From the NCBI GenBank assembly GCA_963846505.1, contig CAWJWD010000004.1, forward strand, positions 1 through 64,000: DNA of 64,000 nt. The letters run 5' to 3'. Below the pieces are notes generated by a model. It did no database searches, had not been told where the DNA came from, and saw only the letters and a list, made by a program, of their open reading frames with translations. The DNA is from JACVRW01 sp963846505. Its GTDB lineage: Bacteria > Actinomycetota > Thermoleophilia > Solirubrobacterales > Thermoleophilaceae. Position numbers and translations under genes: made by a program. This document shows, piece by piece, positions 35,758 to 46,648 of this stretch; the stretch's first letter is position 1, and every line of letters starts with the position of its first letter.

Positions 35758-38222
35758 ATGGCACGCACTTCGAGGAAAGGCCGAAGCCGGCGTCGGCGCG
35801 GACGCTCCTGGATGCCCGTGCTCGAGCTTCCGCAGCTCGACCAGCGCGAATGGGACCTGATCGGGCTCGCGCTGGTGGCGTTCGCTGCCTTCTTCGCGAG
35901 CGTCTTCTACCTCGGCTGGTCGGGCGGCGAGGTGGGGGAGGCGCTCGCCGACGCGATCCTCTACCTCTTCGGCGGCGTCGGCTATGCCGCGCCGGTCGCG
36001 CTGTTCGCGGCCGGCGCGCTGATCATGCTCGGGCCGGTCCTGCCCGCGGTGCACCCGTTCAAGACGGGCGCCCTCTGCCTGCTGTGCGCGCTCTGCCTCG
36101 GCTTCGCGGCCGGCTCGCTCGGCCTCGGCCCGGGAGACGCCCCGCGCGACGGCTTCCTCGATCCCAGCTACCTGCGCGAGCACGGCGGCCTGTTCGGCGA
36201 GTCGCTCTACTGGGTCGTCAGCACGCTGTTCTCCGACGTCGGCGCGCACCTGCTGTTCGCCTTCCTGCTGCTGGCCGGCGTGCTGCTGCTGACCGGGGCG
36301 TCGGTCGCCGGCGTGCTGACGAGCACCCATCGCGCCGCGACCACCACCGGCGAGCGGGTGCGCCGCTCCACGCATGGCCTGGCGACGGCCTTCGGGGGCG
36401 AGCCGACCGTGCCGCTGCCGGCGACCCGCCGCGCTCCGGAGCGGGAGCTCGACGACGACGAGCCCGAGCCCGTCCAGCCGCCGGAGCCCGAGGACAGCGA
36501 GCCCGTCGTGCGCGCGACCCACGTCGAGGCGCCCGCGCTCGACGCCTCGGAGCGCTACCCGGACCTGTTCGGGGACGACGAGCCGGAGCTCGAAGAGGTC
36601 GCCGACGAGGACTGGGACGACGAGCAGCCGGAGTTGCCCGACCTCCTGTCCGGCGCGGCCGAGGAGGTCGAAGCCGAGGAGGAGCTCGAGGACGAGCCCG
36701 TCGCGCTCACGCCGCGCGGCAACAAGCGCTCGCCGGTCACCGAGGCCGACGACGTCGTCTACAAGCTGCCCAAGCCGACCTTCCTCACGCGCTCCAACGG
36801 CGCGCAGAAGCACGGACACCAAGGGCATCGAGCGCGCGGGCCAGCAGCTGGTCGAGGCGCTCAGCCACTTCAACGTCGAGGCGCGCGTCGTCGGCACCGT
36901 CAGCGGGCCGCACGTCACGCGCTACGAGCTGCGCCTGGCGCCGGGAATCAAGATGTCGAAGGTCGCCCAGCTCAAGGACGACCTCGCCTACGCGCTGGCC
37001 GCCGAGCACGTGCGCATCCTGGCGCCGATCCCCGGCAAGCAGGCGGTCGGCGTCGAGGTGCCCAACCGCGTGCGCAAGATGGTCCACCTCGGCGACGTCT
37101 TCCAGGCCGCGCCGGCCAAGTGGTCGCCGCTGACGGTCTGGCTGGGCAAGGACATCGCCGGCAAGGCGATCGGCACCGACCTCGCCAAGCAGCCGCACGT
37201 GCTCGTCGCCGGCACCACCGGCGCCGGCAAGTCCGGCTGCGTCAACGCGATGCTGTCCTCGATCCTGCTGCACGCGGATCCGAACGAGGTGCGCATGGTG
37301 CTGGTCGACCCCAAGCGCGTCGAGCTCAACCACTACGAGGACATCCCGCACCTGCTGACCCCGGTGATCACCAGCCCGCGGCTGGCCGCCAACGCGCTCG
37401 CGAACCTGATCAAGGAGATGGAGGAGCGCTACGGGATCATGAGCCGCGCCAAGACGCGCAGCCTGGTCGAGCTCAACCGCGTGCGCGTCGCGCGAAGGGG
37501 AGCAGCCGCTGCCCTACATCCTCTGCGTGATCGACGAGCTCGCCGACCTGATGATGGTCGCGCCCGCCGACGTCGAGGACTCGATCATCCGCCTGGCGCA
37601 GAAGTCGCGCGCCGTCGGCATCCACCTCGTGCTCGCCACCCAGCGCCCGAGCGCGGACGTGATCACCGGCATGATCAAGGCCAACGTCCCGGCGCGCATC
37701 GCCTTCGCGGTCTCCTCGCAGACCGACTCGCGCGTGATCCTCGACCAGAACGGCGCCGAGTCGCTGCTCGGCCAGGGCGACATGCTCTTCCGGCCGATCG
37801 GCGAGTCGCGCACGGCGCGCATCCAGGGCGCGTTCATCACCGAGGAGGAGATCCTCAAGCTGACCGACCACTGGCGCCGCCAGGGCGAGCCGGAGCTGCA
37901 GGAGGAGCTGCTCGAGGCCGTCGAGGAAGAGGACGGCGGCGACGCCGGCGACAGCGACTTCGATCCCGACCAGGACGACCTGCTCGGCGAGGCGATCGCG
38001 ACCGTCGTGCAGATGGGCACGGCCTCGACCTCGATGCTGCAGCGGCGCATGCGCGTCGGCTACACCCGCGCGGGTCGGCTGATCGACATGATGGAGCGGC
38101 GCGGCGTGATCTCCGGCTACGAGGGCTCCAAGGCCCGCCAGGTGCTGATCACCGAGGCCGACCTGCCGCGCGTGCTCGAGCAGCTCGGCGACGCCGCGCT
38201 TGCGGCGCCCGCCGAGGAATAG
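35758..38222 (+). CDS. ftsK: DNA translocase FtsK/SpoIIIE (two frameshifts)
   Basis: FtsK pumps chromosomal DNA through the closing septum. Four transmembrane helices lie within about 35-195; an acidic linker follows (~220-330). The motor has Walker A 'GTTGAGKSG' (~485), 'VLVDPKRVELNHYEDIPHLLTPV' and Walker B 'CVIDELADLMM', with an FtsK-gamma winged helix at the end ('RRMRVGYTRAGRLIDMMERRG'). An extra A at 36808-36809 and an extra C at 37493 (GCG-C-GAA) break the frame. The corrected protein is complete, so the breaks are probably errors. The basic N-terminus 'ARTSRKGRSRRRRGRS' is usual. Confidence 0.9.
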
Positions 38223-38250
38223 CCGGGTTCCGCAACACTACGGGCGCGCG

Positions 38251-39014
38251 ATGCCCTCGATCGGGGAAACGCTGCGCGAGGCCCGGATGCGTCAGCGCCT
38301 GGACATCGCCGACGTCGAGGCGCAGACGAAGATCCGCGCGAAGTACCTGCGCGCGCTCGAGAACGAGGAGTTCTCGATGCTGCCGGGCCCGACGTTCGTC
38401 AAGACGTTCCTGCGCACCTACGCCGAGCTGCTGGGCCTCGATCCGCACCGGCTGGTCGACGAGTACCGCGCCAACTACGAGAGCGGCGAGGAGCTCGAGC
38501 AGCTGCAGCCGCTCGGCCCGCCCGGCTCGCGCGGGCGTGAGCGTCGCCAGCGCTCGGGCGGCGGTCCGCGCCCCGGTCCGCTGCTGCTCGTGGTGGTCGC
38601 GGCCGTGCTGGCGGTGCTGATCGTGCTCGGGCTGACGGCCGACGACGACGGAGACGGAGACGGCTCGCGCGCCGCGGAGACCGACACAGTGCAGACCCAG
38701 ACGCACGCGCACCGAGCGCCGGCGCGAGCCGCGACCGGCGCCGACGCGGGTGGCGCTGCGGATCGTGCCCAGCGAGCGAGACCTACGTCTGCGTCGACGG
38801 CGGTCCGGACACCGACGTCCGCTTCGAGGGCATCCTCGCCGCGCCGCAGACCTTCCGCGGCAAGCTGCTGCGTGTGAACCTCGGCAAGACCTCCGTGCAG
38901 ATGAGCGTCAACGGCAAGCCTGTCGAGTTGCAGCCGAGCCCGAACCCGGCCGGCTTCGAGTTCACCCCGCAGCGCACCCGCTCGCTGCCGCTGGGCGAGC
39001 GGCCCTGCGCCTGA
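38251..39014 (+). CDS. RodZ-like helix-turn-helix membrane protein (frameshifted)
   Basis: The N-terminus is an HTH_25/RodZ-type domain ('GETLREARMRQRLDIADVEAQTKIRAKYLRALENEEF', here ~4-75). A Arg/Gly linker and a single transmembrane helix near 110-128 follow. After two frame changes (in ~38690-38745 and at ~38777, where GAG-C-GAG has an extra C) a DUF4115-like domain appears: 'ETYVCVDGG', 'FRGKLLRVNLGKTSVQMSVNGKPV'. RodZ-type proteins link the elongation machinery to the membrane. The final TGA overlaps the cinA ATG (TGATG). It probably encodes a full protein behind sequence errors. Confidence 0.78.
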
Positions 39015-40330
39015 TGTCGGCGGCGGTGCGCGCGGGGATGGTGGTCACCGGCACCGAGGTGCTGACCGGCCGCGTGCGCGACCGCAACGGGCCCTGGGTC
39101 GCCGAGCAGCTGCTCGAGCTGGGCGTCGAGCTGGCGCACGTCACGATCTGCGGCGACCGGCCCGAGGACATCGAGGCGCAGCTGCGCTTCCTCGCCGACC
39201 AGGGGGTCGACCTGATCGTCACCAGCGGCGGGCTCGGGCCGACCGCGGACGACATGACGGTCGAGGTCGTGGCGCGCTTCAGCGGGCCGCGAGCTGCGGC
39301 TGGACGAGCCGCTCGAGCAGCGCATCGTCGAGATCGTGCGGCCGCTGATGGAGCGGCTCGGTCACACCGACGTCGACGCCGATCCGCGCGGCCAATCGCA
39401 AGCAGGCGCTGATCCCCGAGGGCGCGCACGTGATCGAGCCGGTCGGGACCGCGCCGGGCGTGGTGGTGCCCGGGCACGCCGCCGGTGGTCGTGCTGCCCG
39501 GACCGCCGTTCGAGCTCCAGGGCATGTGGGAGCGAGCGCTGGCGACGCCGCCGGTGCGCGGCCGCGCTCGGCGAGCGGCCGGCCTACCGGCAGGGGATGC
39601 TGCGCCTGTTCGGCATCCCGGAGTCGGCGATCGCCGAGACGCTGCGGATCGCCGAGCCGCAGGTCGAGGGCTTCGAGCGGCTCGAGATCACGACCTGCCT
39701 GCGGCGGGCCGAGGTCGAGGTGGTCACGCGCTGGGAGCCGCAGGACGCCGCGGCCTACGCGGCGTTCGAGCGGATCGTCGCCGAGCGGCACGGCGCGCAG
39801 CTGTTCTCGCGCGACGGCAGCTCGATCGACGAGCAGGTCGCGGCGCTGCTGCAGGGACGGCGGATCGCGGTGGCGGAGTCGTGCACCGGCGGGACTGCTG
39901 GCGGCGCGACTGACCGAGCGGCCCGGCTCCTCGGAGTACGTCGTCGGCGGGGTGGTCTCGTACGCCGACGAGGTCAAGGTCGAGCAGCTGGGCGTCGATC
40001 CGGCGCTGATCGCCGCTCACGGGGCGGTCTCGGAGCGAGGTCGCCGCGGCGATGGCCGAGGGCGCGCTCGAGCGCTTCGGGGCGGACGTGGCGCTCTCGG
40101 TGACCGGCGTCGCGGGGCCAGGAGGGGGCAGCGAGGAGAAGCCGGTGGGCACCGTCTGCTTCGGTCTCGCCGTCCGCGGCGAGCCGACCGAGGCGCGACG
40201 GCTGCTGCTGCCCGGCGACCGGGCGGCGGTGCGCGACCGCTCGACCACCGTCGCGCTGCACCTGCTGCGCCGGCGGCTGGGCGAGCGCCCGTCGCTCGAC
40301 GCGGCGGCGTCCGGTGAGCAGGCGGGCTGA
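39014..40330 (+). CDS. cinA: CinA: competence/damage-inducible protein, NMN amidohydrolase family (six frameshifts)
   Basis: CinA has an N-terminal molybdopterin-binding-like (COG1058) domain ('GTEVLTGRVRDRNGPWVAEQL', 'SGGLGPTADDMT') and a C-terminal nicotinamide-nucleotide amidase domain ('AVAESCTGG', 'VVGGVVSYADEVK', 'VTGVAGPGGGSEEKPVGTV'). It is often next to recA, as here. At least six single-base insertions are needed to join the frames (near 39285, 39390, 39475, 39560, 39895, and C40036 in GAG-C-GAG). All are +1, and every conserved block between them is intact, so errors in the sequence are favoured over decay. Confidence 0.85.
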
Positions 40331-40409
40331 ACGTCCCGGTCCAGCTGCGACCGGCGCGAGCGGACATGCCGCCCGCGACCGCTCCGCGCCGGGTGGCGCT
40401 TGCGCGCGA

Positions 40410-40953
40410 ATGTTCGTCGCACTCGACCTGCCCGCGTCGGCGCGGGAGGCGCTCGCCGGCTGGCGTGACGAGTTGATCGCCGGACCGCCCGGAGCTGCGC
40501 CCGGTGCGGGCCGACTACCTGCACGTGACGCTGACCTTCCTCGGCTGGCAGGACGAGGCGGATGCGCACCGCATCGCGACGGCCGCGTTCGACGCGGTGG
40601 CGGACCTCGGAGCGGCCTGGTTGACCCCCGCCGCGGTGCGCGCGCTGCCGCCGCGAGGACCGCGTTTGTTCGCCCTCGAGCTGCTCGATCGAGACGGGCG
40701 CGGCGGCCGCCCAGCAGGCCGCCGTCGCCGCTGCGCTGGCGGACCTGGGCGTGTACCGGCCGGAGAAGCGCCCCTTCTGGCCGCACGTGACGCTCGTGCG
40801 CGTCGAGCGCAGCGCCCGTGCCAAACCGCTCTCAGACCTGCCTGCGCCGCTCGAGGAGGGGTTCGAGGCCAGGGAGTTGACGCTCTACCGCTCGTGCTGC
40901 GGCCGCAGGGCTCGGTCTACGAGCCGCTCGCGCACGGATCGTGCGCGAATTAG
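40410..40953 (+). CDS. thpR: RNA 2',3'-cyclic phosphodiesterase, 2H family (three frameshifts)
   Basis: ThpR (LigT-like) belongs to the 2H phosphoesterases. Two H-x-T/S motifs are expected and found: 'DYLHVTLTFLG' and 'FWPHVTLVRVER', in different frames. The start 'MFVALDLPASAREAL' is typical. One surplus base lies near 40490, one near 40697 and one base is missing near 40893; the corrected reading ends 'GSVYEPLAHGSCAN' at 40953. The location between cinA and recA is the common actinobacterial order. The true cellular substrate of the family is unclear. 40331-40409 holds no separate feature. Confidence 0.78.
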
Positions 40954-40966
40954 TCCCCGGAGGGGG

Positions 40967-40985
40967 CGAACATCTGTCCGGTTCG
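40967..40985 (+). promoter_or_regulatory. Possible SOS (LexA) operator upstream of recA
   Basis: CGAAC (40967-40971) and GTTCG (40981-40985) form an inverted repeat, 43 bases before the recA ATG. The actinobacterial SOS box is GAAC-4-GTTC; here the perfect half-sites are 9 bases apart, and at 4-base spacing the second half is GTCC, one mismatch. The placement is right but the match is imperfect. Confidence 0.35.
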
Positions 40986-41027
40986 ACTCTTACGGTTGTC
41001 TGTCCCAGAGCTTTCGAGGAGTCGGTC

Positions 41028-42114
<1,087 letters not shown>

Positions 42115-42134
42115 GCGACGATCGGAGGGGCGTC

Positions 42135-42629
42135 ATGGACGACTCCGTTCCCCACCCCGAGGACGCTCGTGCGCTGCAGCTGGCGTACCGCGCGCTCAAC
42201 CAGCGTGAGCGCACGGTCGCCGAGCTGCGCACCGTGCTCGAGCGCAAGCGGGTCGAGCCGGCGGCGATCGACGCTGCCGTCCACGAGCTGCAGGAGACCG
42301 GCTGGCTCGACGACGCTCGCTACGCCGAGCGCTTCGCCGAGGACAAGCGAGCGCTGGAGCACTGGGGCTCCGAGCGCATCGCCCGAGACCTGCAGCGGCG
42401 CGGCGTCGCGCTCGCTCACGTGGAGGCGGCGCTGGCCCCGCAGGGGCGCTCGGACGAGCTCGAGACGGCGCTGATGCTGCTTGCCCGGCGCCTGCGCACG
42501 CCGCCGTCCGACGATCGTGAGCGCCAGCGGGCCTGGCAGCTGCTGGTCCGGCGCGGGTACGAGTCCGAGCTGGCCTATGAGGCGGTGCGCCGCTACGAGC
42601 AGGACGGCGACCGCCGTCGCGTCGCCTAG
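42135..42629 (+). CDS. recX: Regulatory protein RecX
   Basis: A 164-residue modulator that caps and limits RecA filaments. Three tandem three-helix repeats are visible: 'ALQLAYRALNQRERTVAELRTVL', 'LQETGWLDDARYAERFAEDKR' with 'WGSERIARDLQRRGV', and 'QRAWQLLVRRGYESELAYEAVRRY'. A GGAGGGG site precedes the ATG at 42135. Adjacency to recA is nearly universal in actinobacteria. Confidence 0.9.
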   Translation: MDDSVPHPEDARALQLAYRALNQRERTVAELRTVLERKRVEPAAIDAAVHELQETGWLDDARYAERFAEDKRALEHWGSERIARDLQRRGVALAHVEAALAPQGRSDELETALMLLARRLRTPPSDDRERQRAWQLLVRRGYESELAYEAVRRYEQDGDRRRVA

Positions 42630-42692
42630 CGCGGCCTCGCTCGCAGCGCAGCAGTTGCCCTTTCCCAAAGTGGTGGATACCCTCAATGGAGA

Positions 42693-42709
42693 GGCGGCCG
42701 GAGGCCGCC
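42693..42709 (+). terminator. 7-bp stem-loop after recX
   Basis: GGCGGCC (42693-42699) pairs with GGCCGCC (42703-42709) around GGA. It lies 64 bases beyond the recX stop and may terminate the recA-recX unit. The same 7-bp stem occurs in the rimP leader, perhaps by chance. No T-run is present. Confidence 0.35.
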
Positions 42710-42755
42710 GTGAGCGTGAAACGACGTGCAAATCGACACTTTTACGGTGCTAACC

Positions 42756-42800
42756 ATGAAACCCGTCCAGCGATCCGAGCAGCGAGGAGGCAATCCCTAG
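42756..42800 (+). CDS. Possible 14-residue leaderless peptide upstream of rny
   Basis: ATG 42756 to TAG 42800 encodes MKPVQRSEQRGGNP. TACGGT (42743-42748) stands exactly 7 bases before the ATG, the same leaderless-type spacing seen at verified genes here. The ORF runs into a hairpin (42769-42776 with 42802-42809), and the stop codon lies in an ATCCC-TAG-GGGAT dyad. It could be a regulatory upstream ORF for rny or part of a small RNA. Chance is not excluded for so short an ORF. Confidence 0.25.
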   Translation: MKPVQRSEQRGGNP

Positions 42801-42838
42801 GGGATCGCTAGGAAGCAGCGCAACGCCCGACCGGGCGT
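42769..42838 (+). other. Structured region in the recX-rny gap
   Basis: Within the ~310-base gap between recX and rny there are two stem-loops: AGCGATCC/GGATCGCT (42769-42776 with 42802-42809) and ACGCCC/GGGCGT (42823-42828 with 42833-42838). Base composition is less GC-rich than in the surrounding genes. A leader RNA or small RNA is possible. I do not recognise any known riboswitch consensus or tRNA here; the rest of 42630-42938 shows nothing else apart from the rny ribosome site. Confidence 0.4.
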
Positions 42839-42938
42839 GATTGGTGTCTGACTGTACGTCTCGCGTCTCGCGGCGGGAGCCGACCGCTCGACCCACGAGG
42901 ACGAGACCGGCGCGTGTGCGCCGGACAAGGAGACAGCG

Positions 42939-44441
42939 ATGGAGATCCTGTTGGCGGCGCTGGTCGCAGCCGCGGTAGCCGGGGCGGTGGTCGTCGCCCT
43001 GCGCCCGCGCACGGCAGGGGCGACGATCGCACCTCCGCCGCCCGCAGGCGGCGCCGAGGGCGCGACCGTCGCGGATCCGCGCTCGCGCGAGCAATGGGTC
43101 GACGACCTCGGCACGCGCGAGGACGAGCTGCGCGCTCGGCGGGTCGAGGTAGCCACGCTGGAGGAGCGCCTGCGTGCCCGCGAGCACTCGCTCGAGCTGC
43201 GCGCCCAGGAGGCGGCGACCCGCGAGCAGGCGCTCGGCGACAGAGAGCGCAACCTCGAGCGCGAGCGCGAGAAGCTGCGCGAGGGGCGCAGAGAGCAGCT
43301 GCGGGAGCTGGAACGCCTGTCCGGCCTGTCGGCGGCGCAGGCCAAGCAGGCGATGCTGCGCGAGCTGGAGGACGAGCTGCGCCACGACAGCGCACGGCTG
43401 GTGCGTCAGGTCGAGGAGGAGGCACGCCGCGACTCCGATCGCCGTGCCCGCAGCATCCTCGCCACGGTCATGCAGCGCGTCGCCTCCGGCCATGCCGTGG
43501 AGACGACCGTCTCGGTCGTCGAGCTCAAGTCCGACGAGCTCAAGGGCCGCATCATCGGTCGCGAGGGCCGCAACATCCGCTCGCTCGAGACCCTGACCGG
43601 AATCGACTTCATCATCGACGACACGCCCGGCGCCGTGCTGCTGTCCGGCTTCGACGGGGTGCGGCGCGAGATCGCGCGCCTGACGCTCGAGAAGCTGCTC
43701 GCGGACGGCCGCATCCATCCGGCGCGGATCGAGGAGGCCTATCACCAGGCCAAGTCCGAGATCGACCAGCGCATCGTCGAGGTCGGCGAGCAGGCCGTGT
43801 TCGAGGCCAACGTCGGCTCGCTGCACCCGGAGCTCGTGAAGCTGCTCGGCAAGCTGCGCTATCGCACGAGCTACGGCCAGAACGTGCTCGCGCACTCGAT
43901 CGAGTGCGCCCGCCTGGCGACGATGCTCGCCGAAGAGCTCGGTGGGGACCCGCGCGTGGCCGCGCGTGCGGCGCTGCTGCACGACATCGGCAAGGCGGTC
44001 TCGCACGAGACCGAGGGGCCGCACGCCCTGGTCGGCGGCGACCTGGCACGGCGCTACAAGGAGAGCGAGGCCGTCGCGCACGCGATGGAGGCCCACCACA
44101 ACGAGGTCGAGCCGCAGACCGTCGAAGCCGTGATCGTGCAGATCGTCGACGCGCTCTCGGGCGCTCGCCCGGGTGCTCGCGGCGAGTCGCTCGAGCACTA
44201 CGTCAAGCGCCTGCGCGAGCTCGAGGAGATCGCGACCCGTCACGCCGGGGTGGACAAGGTCTACGCGATGCACGCCGGACGCGAGATCCGGGTGCTCGTG
44301 CGACCGGAGGACGTCGACGACGACGCGGCCACGCTGCTCTCGCACCAGATCGCGCGCGAGGTCGAGAAGCAGCTCGAGTACCCCGGGCAGATCAAGGTCA
44401 CGGTGATCCGCGAGAGACGTGCCACCGACTACGCCAAGTGA
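42939..44441 (+). CDS. rny: Ribonuclease Y
   Basis: A 500-residue membrane-anchored endoribonuclease that initiates mRNA decay. A single N-terminal helix (2-22) is followed by a long charged coiled coil (~50-185), a KH domain ('GRIIGREGRNIRSLETLTGIDF' from ~204) and an HD domain with H348-D349 in 'LLHDIGKAVSHE'. The C-terminal 'YPGQIKVTVIRERRATDYAK' matches the family end. AAGGAG precedes the ATG. With rnj and pnp the window encodes three main RNA-decay nucleases. miaB starts 26 bases downstream. Confidence 0.95.
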   Translation: MEILLAALVAAAVAGAVVVALRPRTAGATIAPPPPAGGAEGATVADPRSREQWVDDLGTREDELRARRVEVATLEERLRAREHSLELRAQEAATREQALGDRERNLEREREKLREGRREQLRELERLSGLSAAQAKQAMLRELEDELRHDSARLVRQVEEEARRDSDRRARSILATVMQRVASGHAVETTVSVVELKSDELKGRIIGREGRNIRSLETLTGIDFIIDDTPGAVLLSGFDGVRREIARLTLEKLLADGRIHPARIEEAYHQAKSEIDQRIVEVGEQAVFEANVGSLHPELVKLLGKLRYRTSYGQNVLAHSIECARLATMLAEELGGDPRVAARAALLHDIGKAVSHETEGPHALVGGDLARRYKESEAVAHAMEAHHNEVEPQTVEAVIVQIVDALSGARPGARGESLEHYVKRLRELEEIATRHAGVDKVYAMHAGREIRVLVRPEDVDDDAATLLSHQIAREVEKQLEYPGQIKVTVIRERRATDYAK

Positions 44442-44467
44442 TCGCCGCCGATAGCCTCGGGGAGCGC

Positions 44468-45790
44468 ATGAAGACCTACCACCTGACCACCTTCGGGTGC
44501 CAGATGAACGAGCACGACTCCGAGCGCATGAAGGGCATGCTCGAGTCCCTGGGCTACGCGGAGGCGCCCGATCGCGACGGCGCCGAGCTGATCCTGTTCA
44601 ACACCTGCTCGATCCGCGAGAAGGCCGACACGCGCCTGATCGCGCATCTCGGCGAGGCCAAGCGGCTCAAGCGCGAGGACCCGGCGCGGGTGGTCGGCAT
44701 CGGCGGCTGCTGGTCCCAGTCGCTCAAGGACGAGGTCTTCGAGCGCTACCCGTTCGTCGACGTCGCCTTCGGGCCCGGACAGGTGCACAAGCTGGCCGAG
44801 TTCCTGACCAGCGACAGCCTCACCGCCCAGGGCTTCTTCGAGTTCGAGGGCTTCACCGGCCACCTGCCGGCGCGGCGCGAGCGCGAGTTCCAGGCCTGGC
44901 TGCAGATCTCGGTCGGCTGCAACTGCCGCTGCTCGTACTGCATCGTGCCGTCCACCCGCGGCCGCGAGGTCTCGCGCCCGGCGGCGGAGCTGGTCGAGGA
45001 GGTGCGCCGCCAGGCGGCCGACGGTGCCAAGGAGGTGACGCTGCTGGGTCAGAACGTCTGCTCGTACGGGCGCGACCTGCCCAAGGGCTCCAAGACCACC
45101 TTCGCCGAGCTGCTGCACACAATCGACGCGATCGACGGCATCGAGCGCATCCGCTACACGAGCCCGCATCCGAAGGACATCCGCGAGGACGTCGTGCGCG
45201 CGCACGCCGAGCTGGCGTCGGTCTGCGAGCACATCCACCTGCCGCTGCAGTCCGGCTCCAGCCCGCTGCTGAAGGCGATGCGGCGCACCTACACCCGCGA
45301 GCGCTACCTCGACCGCGTGGCGATGATCCGCGAGCTCGTGCCCGACTGCGCGCTGACGACCGACATCATCGTCGGTTTCCCGGGCGAGACCGAGCAGGAC
45401 TTCGAGCAGACGCTCGACGTCGTCGAGCAGGCCCGCTACGACTCCGCGTTCACCTTCGTCTTCTCGCCGCGCCGCGAGACCGAGGCGGCGACGCTGCCCG
45501 GGCAGCTGCCGCACGAGGTCAAGCGCGAGCGCATGGACCGGCTCGTCGAGGCCGTGCAGCGGATCGCCGCCGAGCGCGCCCAGCGCTTCGTCGGGCGCAC
45601 GCTCGAGGTGCTCGTCGAGGGGCCGTCGCGCACAGATCCGTCGCGGCTGTACGGACGCACGCGCCACAACAAGACCGTCCACTTCGACGGCATGGCCACA
45701 GCCGGGGAGCTCACGCAGGTGGAGATCCTCTCGGCGACGAGCACCACGCTCGCCGGCGAGGAACGGCTGCTCGCGCGCGCAGCTGGCTAG
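44468..45790 (+). CDS. miaB: tRNA-2-methylthio-N6-dimethylallyladenosine synthase
   Basis: MiaB methylthiolates i6A37 of tRNAs reading UNN codons. At 440 residues it has all three parts: an N-terminal UPF0004 domain with cluster ligands C11, C47 and C81; a radical SAM core with C151-x3-C155-x2-C158 ('GCNCRCSYC'); and a C-terminal TRAM domain ('GRTLEVLVEG', 'VHFDG'). TAGCCT ends exactly 10 bases before the ATG and GGGGAG lies in between, so both a leaderless and a normal start are possible. Its stop overlaps the convergent lipoprotein gene by 4 bases. miaA is not in the window. Confidence 0.94.
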   Translation: MKTYHLTTFGCQMNEHDSERMKGMLESLGYAEAPDRDGAELILFNTCSIREKADTRLIAHLGEAKRLKREDPARVVGIGGCWSQSLKDEVFERYPFVDVAFGPGQVHKLAEFLTSDSLTAQGFFEFEGFTGHLPARREREFQAWLQISVGCNCRCSYCIVPSTRGREVSRPAAELVEEVRRQAADGAKEVTLLGQNVCSYGRDLPKGSKTTFAELLHTIDAIDGIERIRYTSPHPKDIREDVVRAHAELASVCEHIHLPLQSGSSPLLKAMRRTYTRERYLDRVAMIRELVPDCALTTDIIVGFPGETEQDFEQTLDVVEQARYDSAFTFVFSPRRETEAATLPGQLPHEVKRERMDRLVEAVQRIAAERAQRFVGRTLEVLVEGPSRTDPSRLYGRTRHNKTVHFDGMATAGELTQVEILSATSTTLAGEERLLARAAG

Positions 45791-46521
45791 CGCACCGCCG
45801 CCTGGCGCTGCACCACGTCGAGGAGTCGCCGCGCAGCGATGATGCCGCCGCCGTTCCCTTCGGCGAACGCCGCGCCCGCCTGGAAGCCCACGTCCTCCAG
45901 CACCGAGTCGACGAACGCGCGGTCGAGCGAGCGCTCGAGGTCACGTGGCAGCCTGATCTGATCCGGCCGCGAGGAGCCGAGCGCTCTGTTGGTGCGCGCC
46001 ACGCGCCGATCCCAGTCGATCAGCAGCCGTTCGCCCTGGTCGGAGCGCCCGAGCGCCTCGCCGAAGAAGCGCACGTCGGCCTTCCACTCGGTCAGCGGCA
46101 CGCCGCTGTAGACGGTCGGGGCGATCTCCTCGAGGCGGTCGTAGTAGGCCTTCTGGGACAGGTCGTTGCCGATGATCACGTCCGGGTCGAGCTGCTCGAG
46201 TGCCCGAACGTTCGGCCTGAGCGCGAAGCCGAGCTCCTCGACTCCCGCCGTCTGGGCGCGCAGGTAGGCCGGTTGACGGCCGTCCCGCTGCCAGCTGGTC
46301 GATCCGAGCGGCTTGACGCCGAGCGCGAGCGCCGTCTCGAGCGCGGCCGGATCGATCGTCACCGGGCGGTCGCTGAGGTACGGCACGCGCGTCTCGCCGC
46401 GGGCGTGCTGGACCTTCAGCGGCCGGCGCTTGTCCGGGTCGGTGGGCTGTTCGTCGGTCAGCGAACAGCCTGCGAGCAGGAGCGCGAACAGGGCGAGCAG
46501 GAGGCGGGAAGCGGTTGGCAC
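45787..46521 (-). CDS. Iron-siderophore-type ABC substrate-binding lipoprotein
   Basis: A 244-residue extracytoplasmic binding protein of the FecB/FepB (Periplasmic_BP_2) type. The signal peptide ends in a lipobox 'LLLAGC', so it is lipid-anchored. 'YLSDRPVTIDPAALETALALGVKPLGS' and 'LEQLDPDVIIGND' are family blocks. It is some 60-80 residues shorter than usual: the segment before 'FVDSVLEDVGF' is compressed. No permease or ATPase gene is near, so it is an orphan. GTG 46521 is chosen because AGGAA precedes it and the signal peptide begins there. The ligand is unknown. Confidence 0.78.
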   Translation of the reverse strand: MPTASRLLLALFALLLAGCSLTDEQPTDPDKRRPLKVQHARGETRVPYLSDRPVTIDPAALETALALGVKPLGSTSWQRDGRQPAYLRAQTAGVEELGFALRPNVRALEQLDPDVIIGNDLSQKAYYDRLEEIAPTVYSGVPLTEWKADVRFFGEALGRSDQGERLLIDWDRRVARTNRALGSSRPDQIRLPRDLERSLDRAFVDSVLEDVGFQAGAAFAEGNGGGIIAARRLLDVVQRQAAVR

Positions 46522-46648
46522 GGGGCGTATTCCTAGCGGTCGGCGCGGCTGGCGCGTCGTACGGGGGGCCGCGATGCGCTGCTGTAGAGTGCCGCGGCAG
46601 GGGATGGGATGCCGCCTGAGGGGGCGGCGCAGAGGAGAGGAGCAGTAC

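Noticed and set aside
32918..35764. A 948-codon minus-strand open frame combining response regulator and kinase
   Set aside because: It is an artefact of missing stops in high-GC DNA plus frameshifts. The regulator and kinase are separate genes overlapping at GTGA.
39014..40330. cinA as a decayed pseudogene or a programmed multi-frameshift gene
   Set aside because: Six breaks, all +1, with every conserved block between them perfect, sit in a stretch where ftsK, recA and thpR have the same kind of break. Sequence error explains them all.
42630..42938. A riboswitch or tRNA in the recX-rny gap
   Set aside because: Compared by eye with cyclic di-GMP, ydaO, cobalamin and tRNA patterns; no consensus core, T-loop or acceptor stem was found. 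Only generic stem-loops remain.
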